DNA from: Cyclobacteriaceae bacterium
GTDB lineage: Bacteria; Bacteroidota; Bacteroidia; Cytophagales; Cyclobacteriaceae
Assembly (NCBI GenBank): GCA_025455445.1
Contig: JALOMN010000077.1
Coordinates: 1-9,225, forward strand
Direction: 5' to 3'
DNA: 9,225 bases
Below the pieces are notes generated by a model. It saw nothing but the letters and a program-made list of their open reading frames with translations. It did no database searches and was not told the origin of the DNA. This document shows, piece by piece, positions 1 to 5,832 of this stretch. The stretch's first letter is position 1, and each line of letters starts with the position of its first letter. The translations under genes were made by a program, and so were the position numbers.

Positions 1-2
1 AA

Positions 3-185
3 ATTCATATCGACTTAAATGCTTCACAAAGTATCGCTACACACTTTGGCACATTTGCGCTGGCAGACGATGGTGAAGAAGAACCTGTAAAAGACTTGCA
101 GCAGGCAATTCAACAATTCCAGCTTTCCACTGAAAAATTTTTGGTCTTAAAAGAAGGTGAGGGAAAAGTGTTTACTGACAATTAA
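3..185 (+). CDS. MBL-fold metal-dependent hydrolase, NAPE-PLD/UlaG-like (C-terminal fragment)
   Basis: The gene enters from the left edge, and only its last 60 codons are in the window, ending at TAA 183-185. The fragment begins IHIDLNASQSIATHFGTFAL and continues with an acidic stretch followed by EP. A His in HFGTF preceded by I-A-x, then an acidic linker and 'EP', is the C-terminal signature of the metallo-beta-lactamase-fold hydrolases related to N-acylphosphatidylethanolamine phospholipase D. In that family this histidine (residue 14 of the fragment) is a late metal ligand; this role is family knowledge, not visible here. The substrate cannot be inferred, and bacterial members are mostly uncharacterised. 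The stop codon overlaps that of the convergent acetyltransferase by 4 bp, so the two transcripts must run into each other. The remaining MBL motifs, including HxHxDH, lie outside the window. Confidence 0.75.
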   Translation: MHIDLNASQSIATHFGTFALADDGEEEPVKDLQQAIQQFQLSTEKFLVLKEGEGKVFTDN

Positions 186-652
186 GGTTTCATCCACTCA
201 TACACCTGGTAGTGTTCACCGTTCATACCCAGCTTTTCATATACTTGCTGAGCATCCTTATTGGTCTTATCTACATATAAACGAATGCCACGATATTCTG
301 AACCGGGTTTTGTTACCAGATTCTTTATGTACTCATAAAGCTTTTTATACACTCCCTTGCCACGATAAGGAGTTTCAATGTAAACAGACTGTATCCACAA
401 GACATTACCACAACGCCAGTCGCTCCACTCATACGTAGTCATCAGGCAACCGGCAACTTTACCATCGGCTTCCGCGATATAATATTTTCCTTTTGCAGGA
501 TCTTCGAATAGCTGTTTAATGCCTTCTGTTAAAATCAGTTTATCCAGTTGCACACCTTCCGTTTCCATAGCCATGTTCATCTGAAATTGAACAAGGTAAT
601 TTACATCCTCAGCAGTAGCAGATCGTACCGTAATCATTTTGTAATTTTCCAT
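182..652 (-). CDS. GNAT family N-acetyltransferase
   Basis: This encodes a 156-residue single-domain protein of typical GNAT length, expected to transfer an acetyl group from acetyl-CoA to an amine. After the first few residues comes the usual beta-1 opening (ITVRSATAED, 7-16). Beta-4 carries LWIQSVYI (85-92) and is followed by the acetyl-CoA pyrophosphate loop YRGKGV (96-101), which fits the R/QxxGxG/A motif A. The tail RLYVDKTNKDAQQVYEKLGM (124-143) is the motif B region, where the conserved Asn and Tyr contact CoA. The acceptor substrate is unknown. Met6 (codon 635-637) is a credible alternative start, because it places the beta-1 strand right at the N-terminus. The gene lies head to head with the antiporter, with 7 bp between start codons, and tail to tail with the MBL-fold gene, overlapping it by 4 bp. 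Confidence 0.88.
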   Translation of the reverse strand: MENYKMITVRSATAEDVNYLVQFQMNMAMETEGVQLDKLILTEGIKQLFEDPAKGKYYIAEADGKVAGCLMTTYEWSDWRCGNVLWIQSVYIETPYRGKGVYKKLYEYIKNLVTKPGSEYRGIRLYVDKTNKDAQQVYEKLGMNGEHYQVYEWMKP

Positions 653-659
653 AAAGTAA

Positions 660-1628
660 ATGGGAATGACTTATATCCTCTTTATTCTGGGATTTATTTT
701 TTTGATCAAAGGTGCAGACATGCTCGTGGAGGCTGCTTCCTCGTTTGGTCGCAAACTTCAATTGTCTGAAATGATAATCGGGCTAACCATAGTATCATTT
801 GGAACTTCATTACCAGAATTGATTGTAACCATCACAGCCAGTCTTCAAGGCAAGCCTGAACTAGGATTAGGCAACGTGTTGGGAAGTAATATTGCCAACA
901 TTTTATTAATACTCGGTGTGGCTTCCATAGTCAGGCCGCTGCCCATACCGCGCGATACCTATTTTATTGAAATCCCTTTCTCACTGCTTGCTGCTGTACT
1001 GATGGGATTTCTCGCAAACACAGCCCTTTTTGGAACTTCCTATGGGTACATCAGCCGATACGATGGACTGGTGTTACTTTATTTTTTCGCGTTGTTCATG
1101 GTCTACGTTTTCGTAGTGGCACGCAAAGGAGATCGAAGTGAACAACTTATTGATAGTAACCATTCAATTATCACGATGCCAACCAGCAAGGCAATAGTAT
1201 GGTTTATAGCGGGCATAATTGGTTTGTATGTTGGCGGACGATGGATCGTAAACAGTGCAGGCACTATCGCAACTAATTTCGGGTTAAGTCAATCATTTAT
1301 CGGGTTAACTGTTATTGCCATTGGAACCTCCTTGCCTGAGTTAGTAACTTCTGCCGTAGCGGCTTATCGGGGCAATACTGCCATTGCGGTAGGCAATGCA
1401 ATTGGCTCAAATATTTTTAATATTCTCTGGGTGATTGGATTAGCCAGTGCAATAACCCCAATTGAATTTAAACCAGATACCAATCATGATATTCTCATGA
1501 TCATTATCTCCACCTCTACGCTTATCATGGCTGTAATTGCAGGAAAGCGCCCTGCTATCAGTCGTTGGGAGGGACTTATTTTCATTATCGTGTATGTATT
1601 ATACGTGCTCTATCTATTAGGGCGGTAA
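660..1628 (+). CDS. calcium/sodium antiporter, CaCA family (YrbG-like)
   Basis: This is a 322-residue polytopic inner-membrane protein of the Ca2+/cation antiporter superfamily, expected to exchange Ca2+ for Na+ across the cytoplasmic membrane. The two inverted alpha repeats that form the ion site are both intact. Alpha-1 covers about 41-87 with GTSLPE (48-53) and GNVLGSN (71-77). Alpha-2 covers about 215-261 with GTSLPE (222-227) and GNAIGSN (245-251). Glu53 and Glu227 correspond to the ion-coordinating glutamates known from archaeal NCX structures. A charged cytoplasmic loop (about 154-175) separates the two halves of roughly five helices each. Length and architecture are normal for bacterial YrbG homologues. 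The start could be Met1 or Met3. Its promoter must lie inside the divergent acetyltransferase gene, because only 7 bp separates the two starts. Transport specificity is inferred from the family. Confidence 0.95.
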   Translation: MGMTYILFILGFIFLIKGADMLVEAASSFGRKLQLSEMIIGLTIVSFGTSLPELIVTITASLQGKPELGLGNVLGSNIANILLILGVASIVRPLPIPRDTYFIEIPFSLLAAVLMGFLANTALFGTSYGYISRYDGLVLLYFFALFMVYVFVVARKGDRSEQLIDSNHSIITMPTSKAIVWFIAGIIGLYVGGRWIVNSAGTIATNFGLSQSFIGLTVIAIGTSLPELVTSAVAAYRGNTAIAVGNAIGSNIFNILWVIGLASAITPIEFKPDTNHDILMIIISTSTLIMAVIAGKRPAISRWEGLIFIIVYVLYVLYLLGR

Positions 1629-1707
1629 AAAAGCATTGTGTGTTCTGAGCGTATCTTTTATCTACAGAAATAATTGACACTTTCACTCGTGCGTAAACAG
1701 CAAACTT

Positions 1708-2844
1708 TTAAAGTGCTTGCTTAATGTCATTGATGAGATCTTCTGTCTCTTCTATGCCCACACTAAATCGAAGTAACTTATCTGATATGCCCAGCGATTT
1801 GCGTTCTGCCGCTGAAAGTTTTGCGTGTGAAGTGCGCACGGGCGAGGTGATGGTAGATTCTACCCCGCCTAAACTGATGGCGCGTTTAATGAGTTTCAGC
1901 TTGCTCAAGAACTTTGCAGGATCTCCTTTTACTTCAAAAGATAACATCCCTCCAAAGCCACCGGGCATTTGCTTTTTCGCGATCGCATGACTTGGGTGAG
2001 TTTTCAAACCAGGATAAAAAACGTTGCCGATTTTCGGTTCGCTTTCCATAAAACGGGCAAGTGCCAACGCGTTTTTATTTTGTTGTTGCACGCGCAATAC
2101 AATAGTTTTTAAGCTACGCTCTACCAGGTAGCAAGTCTGGGCTTCCAATGTTCCGCCAAAATTCACAGCACTCTTTCTGATTATGTCAGTAAGTTTTTTG
2201 GAAGATACTACTACCCCACAGGTTATGTCGCTATGCCCGCCAATGTATTTGGTACCACTATGTGTTACGATATCGATGCCCAAATCGATAGGGTTTTGAT
2301 TGACTGGGCTTGCAAATGTATTATCGATAATGGTGATGATGCCATGCTTCCTGGCAAGTTTAGCCACGCCTTTCAAATCGGTAATTTTCAATAACGGATT
2401 TGAGGGAGTTTCTACGTAAATCACTTTCGTGTTTTTGCGAATTGCCTTTTCAAATGTTTTTAAATCTGATACATCCACCATTGAATACTCCATGCCGTAG
2501 CGGTTCAGTTCTGTTACTGCCGCATGATGTGTGCCTCCATAAAGATCATTCTGAAACAACACATGATCTCCTGATTTCAGCATGGCAAAAAGTGAAGTCA
2601 TAATAGCCGCCATCCCCGAACTGAATACCAGTCCATCTTCACCATTTTCCAGTGCCACTAATTTTTCCACCACCGCTTTCTGATTGGGCGTATTGAAATA
2701 GCGCGGATAGCGCACTTCCGTTTCATAATCATAAGCTGCCGAAGGATAGATTGGATTTACAACACCTCCATATAATGAATCGCCTTTAGAGCCTACGTGC
2801 ACGCTTTGGGTTAGCTTTGAAAGTTTGTTTGAGTTGGCAGCCAT
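1708..2844 (-). CDS. trans-sulfuration family PLP enzyme (cystathionine gamma-synthase/lyase-like)
   Basis: This is a 378-residue cytoplasmic enzyme of the Cys/Met metabolism PLP-dependent family, fold type I. The Schiff-base lysine is K199 in HSGTKYIGGHSD (195-206). Asp174 in IDNTFASP (173-180) should bind the pyridine nitrogen, SSGMAA (75-80) the phosphate, and Tyr102 in DLYGGTH (100-106) should stack on the ring. Tyr46/Arg48 reach across the dimer. SLGGVES (324-330) and Arg359 before SVGIE match the substrate-carboxylate region. The usual RxxNPT segment is replaced by RYFNTPN (48-54). DLYGGTH resembles cystathionine gamma-synthase/gamma-lyase rather than methionine gamma-lyase, but synthase, beta-lyase, gamma-lyase and O-acetylhomoserine sulfhydrylase cannot be separated from sequence alone. 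The gene is monocistronic, with no other sulfur-metabolism gene in the window. The ATG at 2842-2844 has no Shine-Dalgarno, as usual for Bacteroidota. Confidence 0.9.
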   Translation of the reverse strand: MAANSNKLSKLTQSVHVGSKGDSLYGGVVNPIYPSAAYDYETEVRYPRYFNTPNQKAVVEKLVALENGEDGLVFSSGMAAIMTSLFAMLKSGDHVLFQNDLYGGTHHAAVTELNRYGMEYSMVDVSDLKTFEKAIRKNTKVIYVETPSNPLLKITDLKGVAKLARKHGIITIIDNTFASPVNQNPIDLGIDIVTHSGTKYIGGHSDITCGVVVSSKKLTDIIRKSAVNFGGTLEAQTCYLVERSLKTIVLRVQQQNKNALALARFMESEPKIGNVFYPGLKTHPSHAIAKKQMPGGFGGMLSFEVKGDPAKFLSKLKLIKRAISLGGVESTITSPVRTSHAKLSAAERKSLGISDKLLRFSVGIEETEDLINDIKQAL

Positions 2845-2864
2845 GGTATTTAAATTTTGTTCGG

Positions 2865-2872
2865 CAAATATA
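2865..2872 (-). promoter_or_regulatory. possible Bacteroidota -7 box for the PLP enzyme gene
   Basis: On the minus strand TATATTTG matches the Bacteroidota TAnnTTTG element exactly, 20 bp upstream of the ATG. The nearest TTG (2900-2898, minus strand) is 25 bp further up, longer than the preferred 19-21 bp, so the -33 element is not convincing. The assignment is inferred from position and the -7 match only. Confidence 0.4.
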
Positions 2873-2986
2873 TACGCAATGAATCCATAATGTTAAACAA
2901 GAATAATTTATTAATGGATAATCCGATGATCTCAGAAATTTTTATTCTATGTTTCTGTATCTAACTTTCAAACAAATTAAAGAGTT

Positions 2987-4144
2987 ATGAAAAGGATTGC
3001 ACTGGTCTCAATATTTGCGCTGATTCTAGGTTTTTCCTGTGATGACAAAGAAACAGTCGTGACCGGGATTATAATGGATCAATATTCAGTAACCGAAGGA
3101 AACGGCACTGCAAGCAAATCTTTTACTGTATCCATTGTGGGAGAAATTAATTCTACCGTGCAGGTCCGGTATGAATTGCAACCCAACTCTGCAAAAGAAG
3201 GTACGGATTTCATTATTAATGAAGGCACACTCGAATTTTCTCCCGGCAACACACATAAGTCAGTTTCATTTGATATTGTGGGCGATAATCATAAAGAGAT
3301 TACCGAAGAGTTTACCATTATTTTTGAATTCTCCGGAACACAATACATTGCGCCAATCCAGATTATGGATGACGACCCCATTGAACCCATACTTATTGCG
3401 GAAGATGGATATTATACCCCTGGTGAGTACCCTTCTATGAAACTTGCGTGGGGCGATGAATTTGATGGTGCTGCACTCAACTCCGCTTCGTGGACACATG
3501 AAATTGGCAATGGTTGCAGCGTAGGTATATGTGGATGGGGAAACAACGAGTTGCAAGTTTATACTGATAAAACAGAGAATCTGATAGTTGACAACGGCAA
3601 GTTGGTAATTACTGCACGCCAGGAAGCAGGTGGAGGATACACTTCTGCGCGCATTAAAACTGAAAATAAAAGGGAACTTAAGTTCGGTCGGATAGATGTG
3701 CGTGCAAAACTGCCAAAAGGCCAAGGTCTTTGGCCTGCCATCTGGATGTTGGGCGAAAACATTGACATTGTGGGTTGGCCTTCCTGTGGCGAAATTGATA
3801 TTATGGAATTGCGTGGTGGCTCACCGGCCACTGTTGATGGAACGGTTCATTATAACAGCGATGGATATAAGTATAATTCTAGCAGCACTACACTTTCATC
3901 CGGAGATTTTTCTGAAAAGTTTCATGTGTTTAGCATTGTATGGGATTTCAATACGATTACATGGTATGTGGACAATAAAGAATTCAAAAAATTCAATAAC
4001 AGCAACATTGCATCGTGGCCATTTAACAAACCATTTTTCTTTATCATGAACGTAGCCGTGGGAGGTAACTATGGCGGCCCACCAAATGGAACAACTGTAT
4101 TCCCTCAACAGATGACTGTTGATTACATACGCGTGTTTCAATAA
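2987..4144 (+). CDS. lipoprotein with Calx-beta and GH16 beta-glucanase domains
   Basis: This is a 385-residue exported enzyme. Residues 1-18 form a lipoprotein signal peptide ending in LGFSC. Cys18 is followed by DDKE, resembling the acidic signal that sends Bacteroidota lipoproteins to the cell surface. Residues about 30-128 are a Calx-beta-like sandwich: SVTEGNG, then EGTDF (71-75), a LEFSPG strand and a closing MDDD. Residues about 150-385 are a GH16 domain. It has the entry WGDEFDG (155-161), GWGNNELQVYT (183-193), LWPAIWML (248-255) and the catalytic GEIDIME (268-274), with Glu269 as nucleophile and Glu274 as acid/base by family knowledge. The longer E-x-D-x-x-E spacing fits laminarinase-type GH16 enzymes that cut beta-1,3 or mixed-linkage glucans; the exact substrate is inferred. 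No SusC/SusD or other glycosidase is adjacent, so this is not a visible polysaccharide utilisation locus. TAnnTTTG-like boxes at 2948-2955 and 2962-2969 each have one mismatch. Confidence 0.93.
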   Translation: MKRIALVSIFALILGFSCDDKETVVTGIIMDQYSVTEGNGTASKSFTVSIVGEINSTVQVRYELQPNSAKEGTDFIINEGTLEFSPGNTHKSVSFDIVGDNHKEITEEFTIIFEFSGTQYIAPIQIMDDDPIEPILIAEDGYYTPGEYPSMKLAWGDEFDGAALNSASWTHEIGNGCSVGICGWGNNELQVYTDKTENLIVDNGKLVITARQEAGGGYTSARIKTENKRELKFGRIDVRAKLPKGQGLWPAIWMLGENIDIVGWPSCGEIDIMELRGGSPATVDGTVHYNSDGYKYNSSSTTLSSGDFSEKFHVFSIVWDFNTITWYVDNKEFKKFNNSNIASWPFNKPFFFIMNVAVGGNYGGPPNGTTVFPQQMTVDYIRVFQ

Positions 4145-4164
4145 CGAATCACAAAAACTTGACT

Positions 4165-4192
4165 ATACTTGTATTGTCTAACAATACAGTAT
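4165..4192. repeat. inverted repeat, 11-bp arms with one bulged base
   Basis: The left arm ATACTTGTATTG (4165-4176) pairs with the right arm CAATACAGTAT (4182-4192) across a TCTAA loop, with one extra T on the left. It lies 20 bp after the GH16 stop and covers the start codon of the small ORF at 4191. No T-run follows on the plus strand, so it is not a classic intrinsic terminator. It could be a transcript-end hairpin or an operator. A -7-like TATACTTG (4164-4171, one mismatch) overlaps the left arm. Confidence 0.6.
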
Positions 4193-4406
4193 GGCCATGG
4201 ATCTTTTACCTGATGCAAGCACGCATAGTAGTATAGCAGAAACAATGCGCTCCATAAAAAGCGATAGAAGAAAAATTAATGAGTGTGAATGGACACAGTG
4301 TGCCGGCACCAATCTCGCAGAGGAAATTCGCATACATCCTGGCAATAAAGTCATCGCCTTTAAAAAAACGATTCCAACACTTATACTTACCGCACGTTAT
4401 TACTGA
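4191..4406 (+). CDS. doubtful small hypothetical protein upstream of the response regulator
   Basis: This is an open frame of 71 codons that ends 6 bp before the response regulator start. I do not recognise the protein. It is soluble and mixed in composition, with no signal peptide or transmembrane segment, and contains one CEWTQC pair (residues 32-37) and a basic stretch KSDRRK. In its favour are the tight spacing to the next gene, codon use resembling its neighbours and the lack of a better explanation for the 268 bp between 4145 and 4412. Against it are the absence of any recognisable family, a start codon inside an inverted repeat and the short length. Met3 (4197) is an alternative start. 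If not coding, the stretch is the leader of the regulator gene. The frame on the opposite strand looks less protein-like. Confidence 0.3.
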   Translation: MAMDLLPDASTHSSIAETMRSIKSDRRKINECEWTQCAGTNLAEEIRIHPGNKVIAFKKTIPTLILTARYY

Positions 4407-4412
4407 CCTTAT

Positions 4413-5072
4413 ATGGAAGCGTTTAAGATTAATGTTTGTGTGGTAGATGATCACCAGATTTTTAGAAAGTCACTTTCACGACTCATCGCCACCTATTCGC
4501 GAATCGGCAAAGTAATAGAAGCAGAAAATGGTATGCGTTGTCTGGAATTGATGGCACGTGAACAACCGCATGTGGTATTACTTGATTTGGAAATGCCCAT
4601 GATGAATGGAATGGATTGTTCAGAACAAATTCTACAGAAATATCCTGATGTAAAGGTTATTATTCTCACCATGCACGACAGTGAGAAATATATTCTGCAT
4701 ATGATGGAGCTTGGTGTACATTCATTTCTTTTGAAGAATACAAATCCGGAAGAACTGGAAAAGGCAATTTATTCGGTAGTTGATCGCGACTACTACCACA
4801 ACGATCTAATCATGACGGTGCTGCGCAAAAGCCTTCAACAGAAAATTAAATCGCAGCGACCTGACTTCTCACCCTTCAGTCTGCTTACAGAACGCGAACA
4901 GGAAGTTCTGCGCCTTTTATGTGAAGACAAAACCACCAAGGAAGTTGCGCACCAATTGGGCATTAGCGAAAAAACAGTGTTCACCCATAAGCTGAACATC
5001 CAGTCGAAACTGGAAGTGAAAACTACGGTAGGCATGGTGCGGGCTGCCTACCGACTTGGGATTTTGTCTTAG
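4413..5072 (+). CDS. NarL/FixJ-type response regulator transcription factor
   Basis: This is a 219-residue two-domain regulator of standard length. The receiver domain (about 6-122) has the acidic pair D12/D13 in VVDDHQIFRKSL, the phosphoacceptor Asp58 in VVLLDLEMPMMNG (54-66), Thr86 in IILTMHD and Lys108 in FLLKN, so all conserved phosphorylation residues are present. A linker leads to a LuxR-type helix-turn-helix (about 158-201): LTEREQEVLRLL, then KEVAHQLGISEKTVFTHKLN. It should therefore be phosphorylated by a histidine kinase and bind DNA as a dimer. No kinase gene is in the window, so the partner and target genes are unknown. The palindrome at 5150-5167, 78 bp beyond its stop and upstream of the degenerate receiver gene, is a possible binding site, but this is inference. 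No clear Shine-Dalgarno or promoter is seen directly upstream. Confidence 0.95.
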   Translation: MEAFKINVCVVDDHQIFRKSLSRLIATYSRIGKVIEAENGMRCLELMAREQPHVVLLDLEMPMMNGMDCSEQILQKYPDVKVIILTMHDSEKYILHMMELGVHSFLLKNTNPEELEKAIYSVVDRDYYHNDLIMTVLRKSLQQKIKSQRPDFSPFSLLTEREQEVLRLLCEDKTTKEVAHQLGISEKTVFTHKLNIQSKLEVKTTVGMVRAAYRLGILS

Positions 5073-5113
5073 TTGTGTAAGTGGACCAAAAATGTACTTT
5101 TTCCCAATCTTCT

Positions 5114-5130
5114 ATTTTTCTGATTTTTCT
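5114..5130 (+). repeat. short direct repeat of ATTTTTCT
   Basis: ATTTTTCT occurs at 5114-5121 and again at 5123-5130, a 9-bp period in a T-rich stretch that runs into the first TCTAAGAAT half-site. It may only reflect low complexity, but it directly abuts the palindrome region. Confidence 0.4.
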
Positions 5131-5167
5131 AAGAATTTAATGCCATTCATCTAAGAATATTCTTAGA
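5128..5167. promoter_or_regulatory. putative operator: half-site plus 18-bp perfect palindrome
   Basis: TCTAAGAATATTCTTAGA (5150-5167) is a perfect 18-bp palindrome. The same half-site TCTAAGAAT also occurs at 5128-5136, so the repeat starts are 22 bp apart, about two helical turns, which would put them on the same DNA face. The element lies in the 244-bp spacer between the response regulator and the degenerate receiver, about 150 bp upstream of the latter's start. Symmetry and an extra half-site suggest a dimeric DNA-binding protein. The binder is unknown; the adjacent LuxR-type regulator is one candidate. It lacks a T-tail and so does not resemble a terminator. Confidence 0.55.
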
Positions 5168-5298
5168 CGATTTACTAGAACGAGCTAAAATCAAGGCTTT
5201 TTTCCACAAACTATCACTCAAATCTTCTCATTTTCATTTCAATAACTATTACGGAAAGTACCACTGATTTCAATTCACCAACTTGAGCAAAATGGAAT

Positions 5299-5316
5299 TA
5301 TAGGTTATATAGGTTT
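5299..5316 (+). repeat. two tandem 9-bp units directly before a start codon
   Basis: TATAGGTTA (5299-5307) and TATAGGTTT (5308-5316) are adjacent, identical at 8 of 9 positions, and end exactly at the ATG of the degenerate receiver gene. Each contains a TAnnTTTG-like core (TAGGTTAT, TAGGTTTA), but no TTG lies 19-21 bp upstream of either core. The unit could affect transcription or translation initiation; its role is unknown. Confidence 0.5.
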
Positions 5317-5664
5317 ATGAGGGTTCTGGTTGCTCACTGGCAGGAAGCTGTTGTAAAATTAATCGAAGATCACTTGCCTCAATGCGAAGTGACTTGTCAT
5401 ACTCACGGCTTTGCAGCACTTGCTTCCGTGCGTTCGGCATACTTTGATTTGGTTATCAGCAGTCATTACCTGCCCGTGATCACCGGTTTTGAGGTGTTGC
5501 GCAACATGCGTTTACATTCACCTAACATAAACACATCGGCCATTTTGTTGAGTGAGGGAAACGAAAGCCCTGATCACCATCGCCTGGCAAAACAATTAAA
5601 TGCTGCCATGCTTTCGATAGAAGAAGTAATGAAATTGAAAAATCTGGAACTCTGGGTTTCCTGA
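5317..5664 (+). CDS. stand-alone degenerate receiver (REC-like) protein
   Basis: This is a 115-residue protein the length of a single response-regulator receiver domain, with no output domain. The fold signature is still readable. It opens RVLVAHWQEAVVKLIEDHL (2-20), and FDLVISSHYLPVITGFEVL (43-61) matches the beta-3 and alpha-3 region normally reading DLVLLDxxMPxMxGxEvL. The phosphorylation chemistry is gone: the acidic pair is replaced by Ala6-His7, the acceptor Asp by Ser49, and the conserved Lys region reads AAMLSIEEV (96-104) with no lysine at the expected place. It should therefore not be phosphorylated in the usual way and may act by protein contact, or be drifting. It follows the intact response regulator in the same direction but after a 244-bp spacer with its own palindrome, so it is probably separately transcribed. 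The start is the ATG after two 9-bp repeats. Confidence is high that it is coding and moderate for the fold. Confidence 0.75.
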   Translation: MRVLVAHWQEAVVKLIEDHLPQCEVTCHTHGFAALASVRSAYFDLVISSHYLPVITGFEVLRNMRLHSPNINTSAILLSEGNESPDHHRLAKQLNAAMLSIEEVMKLKNLELWVS

Positions 5665-5684
5665 TTCATAAATAATTAGGTAAG

Positions 5685-5722
5685 CAGATCTTCACTTGCT
5701 TCTGAACTAAAAAGAAGATCTG
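5685..5722. repeat. perfect 9-bp inverted repeat with 20-nt loop
   Basis: CAGATCTTC (5685-5693) is the exact reverse complement of GAAGATCTG (5714-5722). It begins 20 bp after the degenerate receiver stop and is the first of three inverted repeats in this short spacer. As RNA it would form a stem-loop with a 20-nt loop. Confidence 0.6.
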
Positions 5723-5742
5723 AAGGAACATTACCAAAAGAA

Positions 5743-5760
5743 ATACTGATTCATCAGTAT
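5743..5760. repeat. inverted repeat, 8-bp arms, 2-bp centre
   Basis: ATACTGAT (5743-5750) and ATCAGTAT (5753-5760) are exact reverse complements around TC. With a 2-nt centre it suits a DNA operator or palindrome better than a tight RNA hairpin, though a smaller RNA hairpin could form by opening the top pair. Confidence 0.55.
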
Positions 5761-5779
5761 AGTTGCTTAATCGAACTTA

Positions 5780-5813
5780 CCCACCAACCGCAAAGTTGGT
5801 GGGTTTTGTTTTC
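5780..5813 (+). terminator. strong intrinsic terminator
   Basis: CCCACCAAC (5780-5788) pairs perfectly with GTTGGTGGG (5795-5803) across a 6-nt loop, and a T-rich tail TTTTGTTTTC follows at once. The stem is GC-rich for this genome. It should end plus-strand transcription from the degenerate receiver gene, or an RNA in 5665-5803. The complementary strand has no T-run after the stem, so it probably does not serve the convergent gene at 5833. Confidence 0.9.
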
Positions 5814-5832
5814 TAATACTCATTATCAACTT

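Noticed and set aside
157..438. 93-codon plus-strand frame at the left edge
   Set aside because: It overlaps the acetyltransferase on the other strand and the MBL-fold C-terminus in another frame; the His/Tyr-rich composition is typical of an antisense shadow.
1701..1719. Possible terminator between the convergent antiporter and PLP enzyme genes
   Set aside because: The GCAA/TTGC and ACTTT/AAAGT symmetry is weak and mostly AT, overlaps the stop codon region and lacks a T-run, so it is not called.
3266..3724. 152-codon minus-strand frame inside the GH16 gene
   Set aside because: It lies fully within a well-supported enzyme gene and is rich in Cys, Phe and Ser in the manner of an antisense frame.
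5084..5105. AAAAA/TTTTT hairpin just after the response regulator stop
   Set aside because: The five A-T pairs around TGTAC have no GC clamp; too weak for a terminator.
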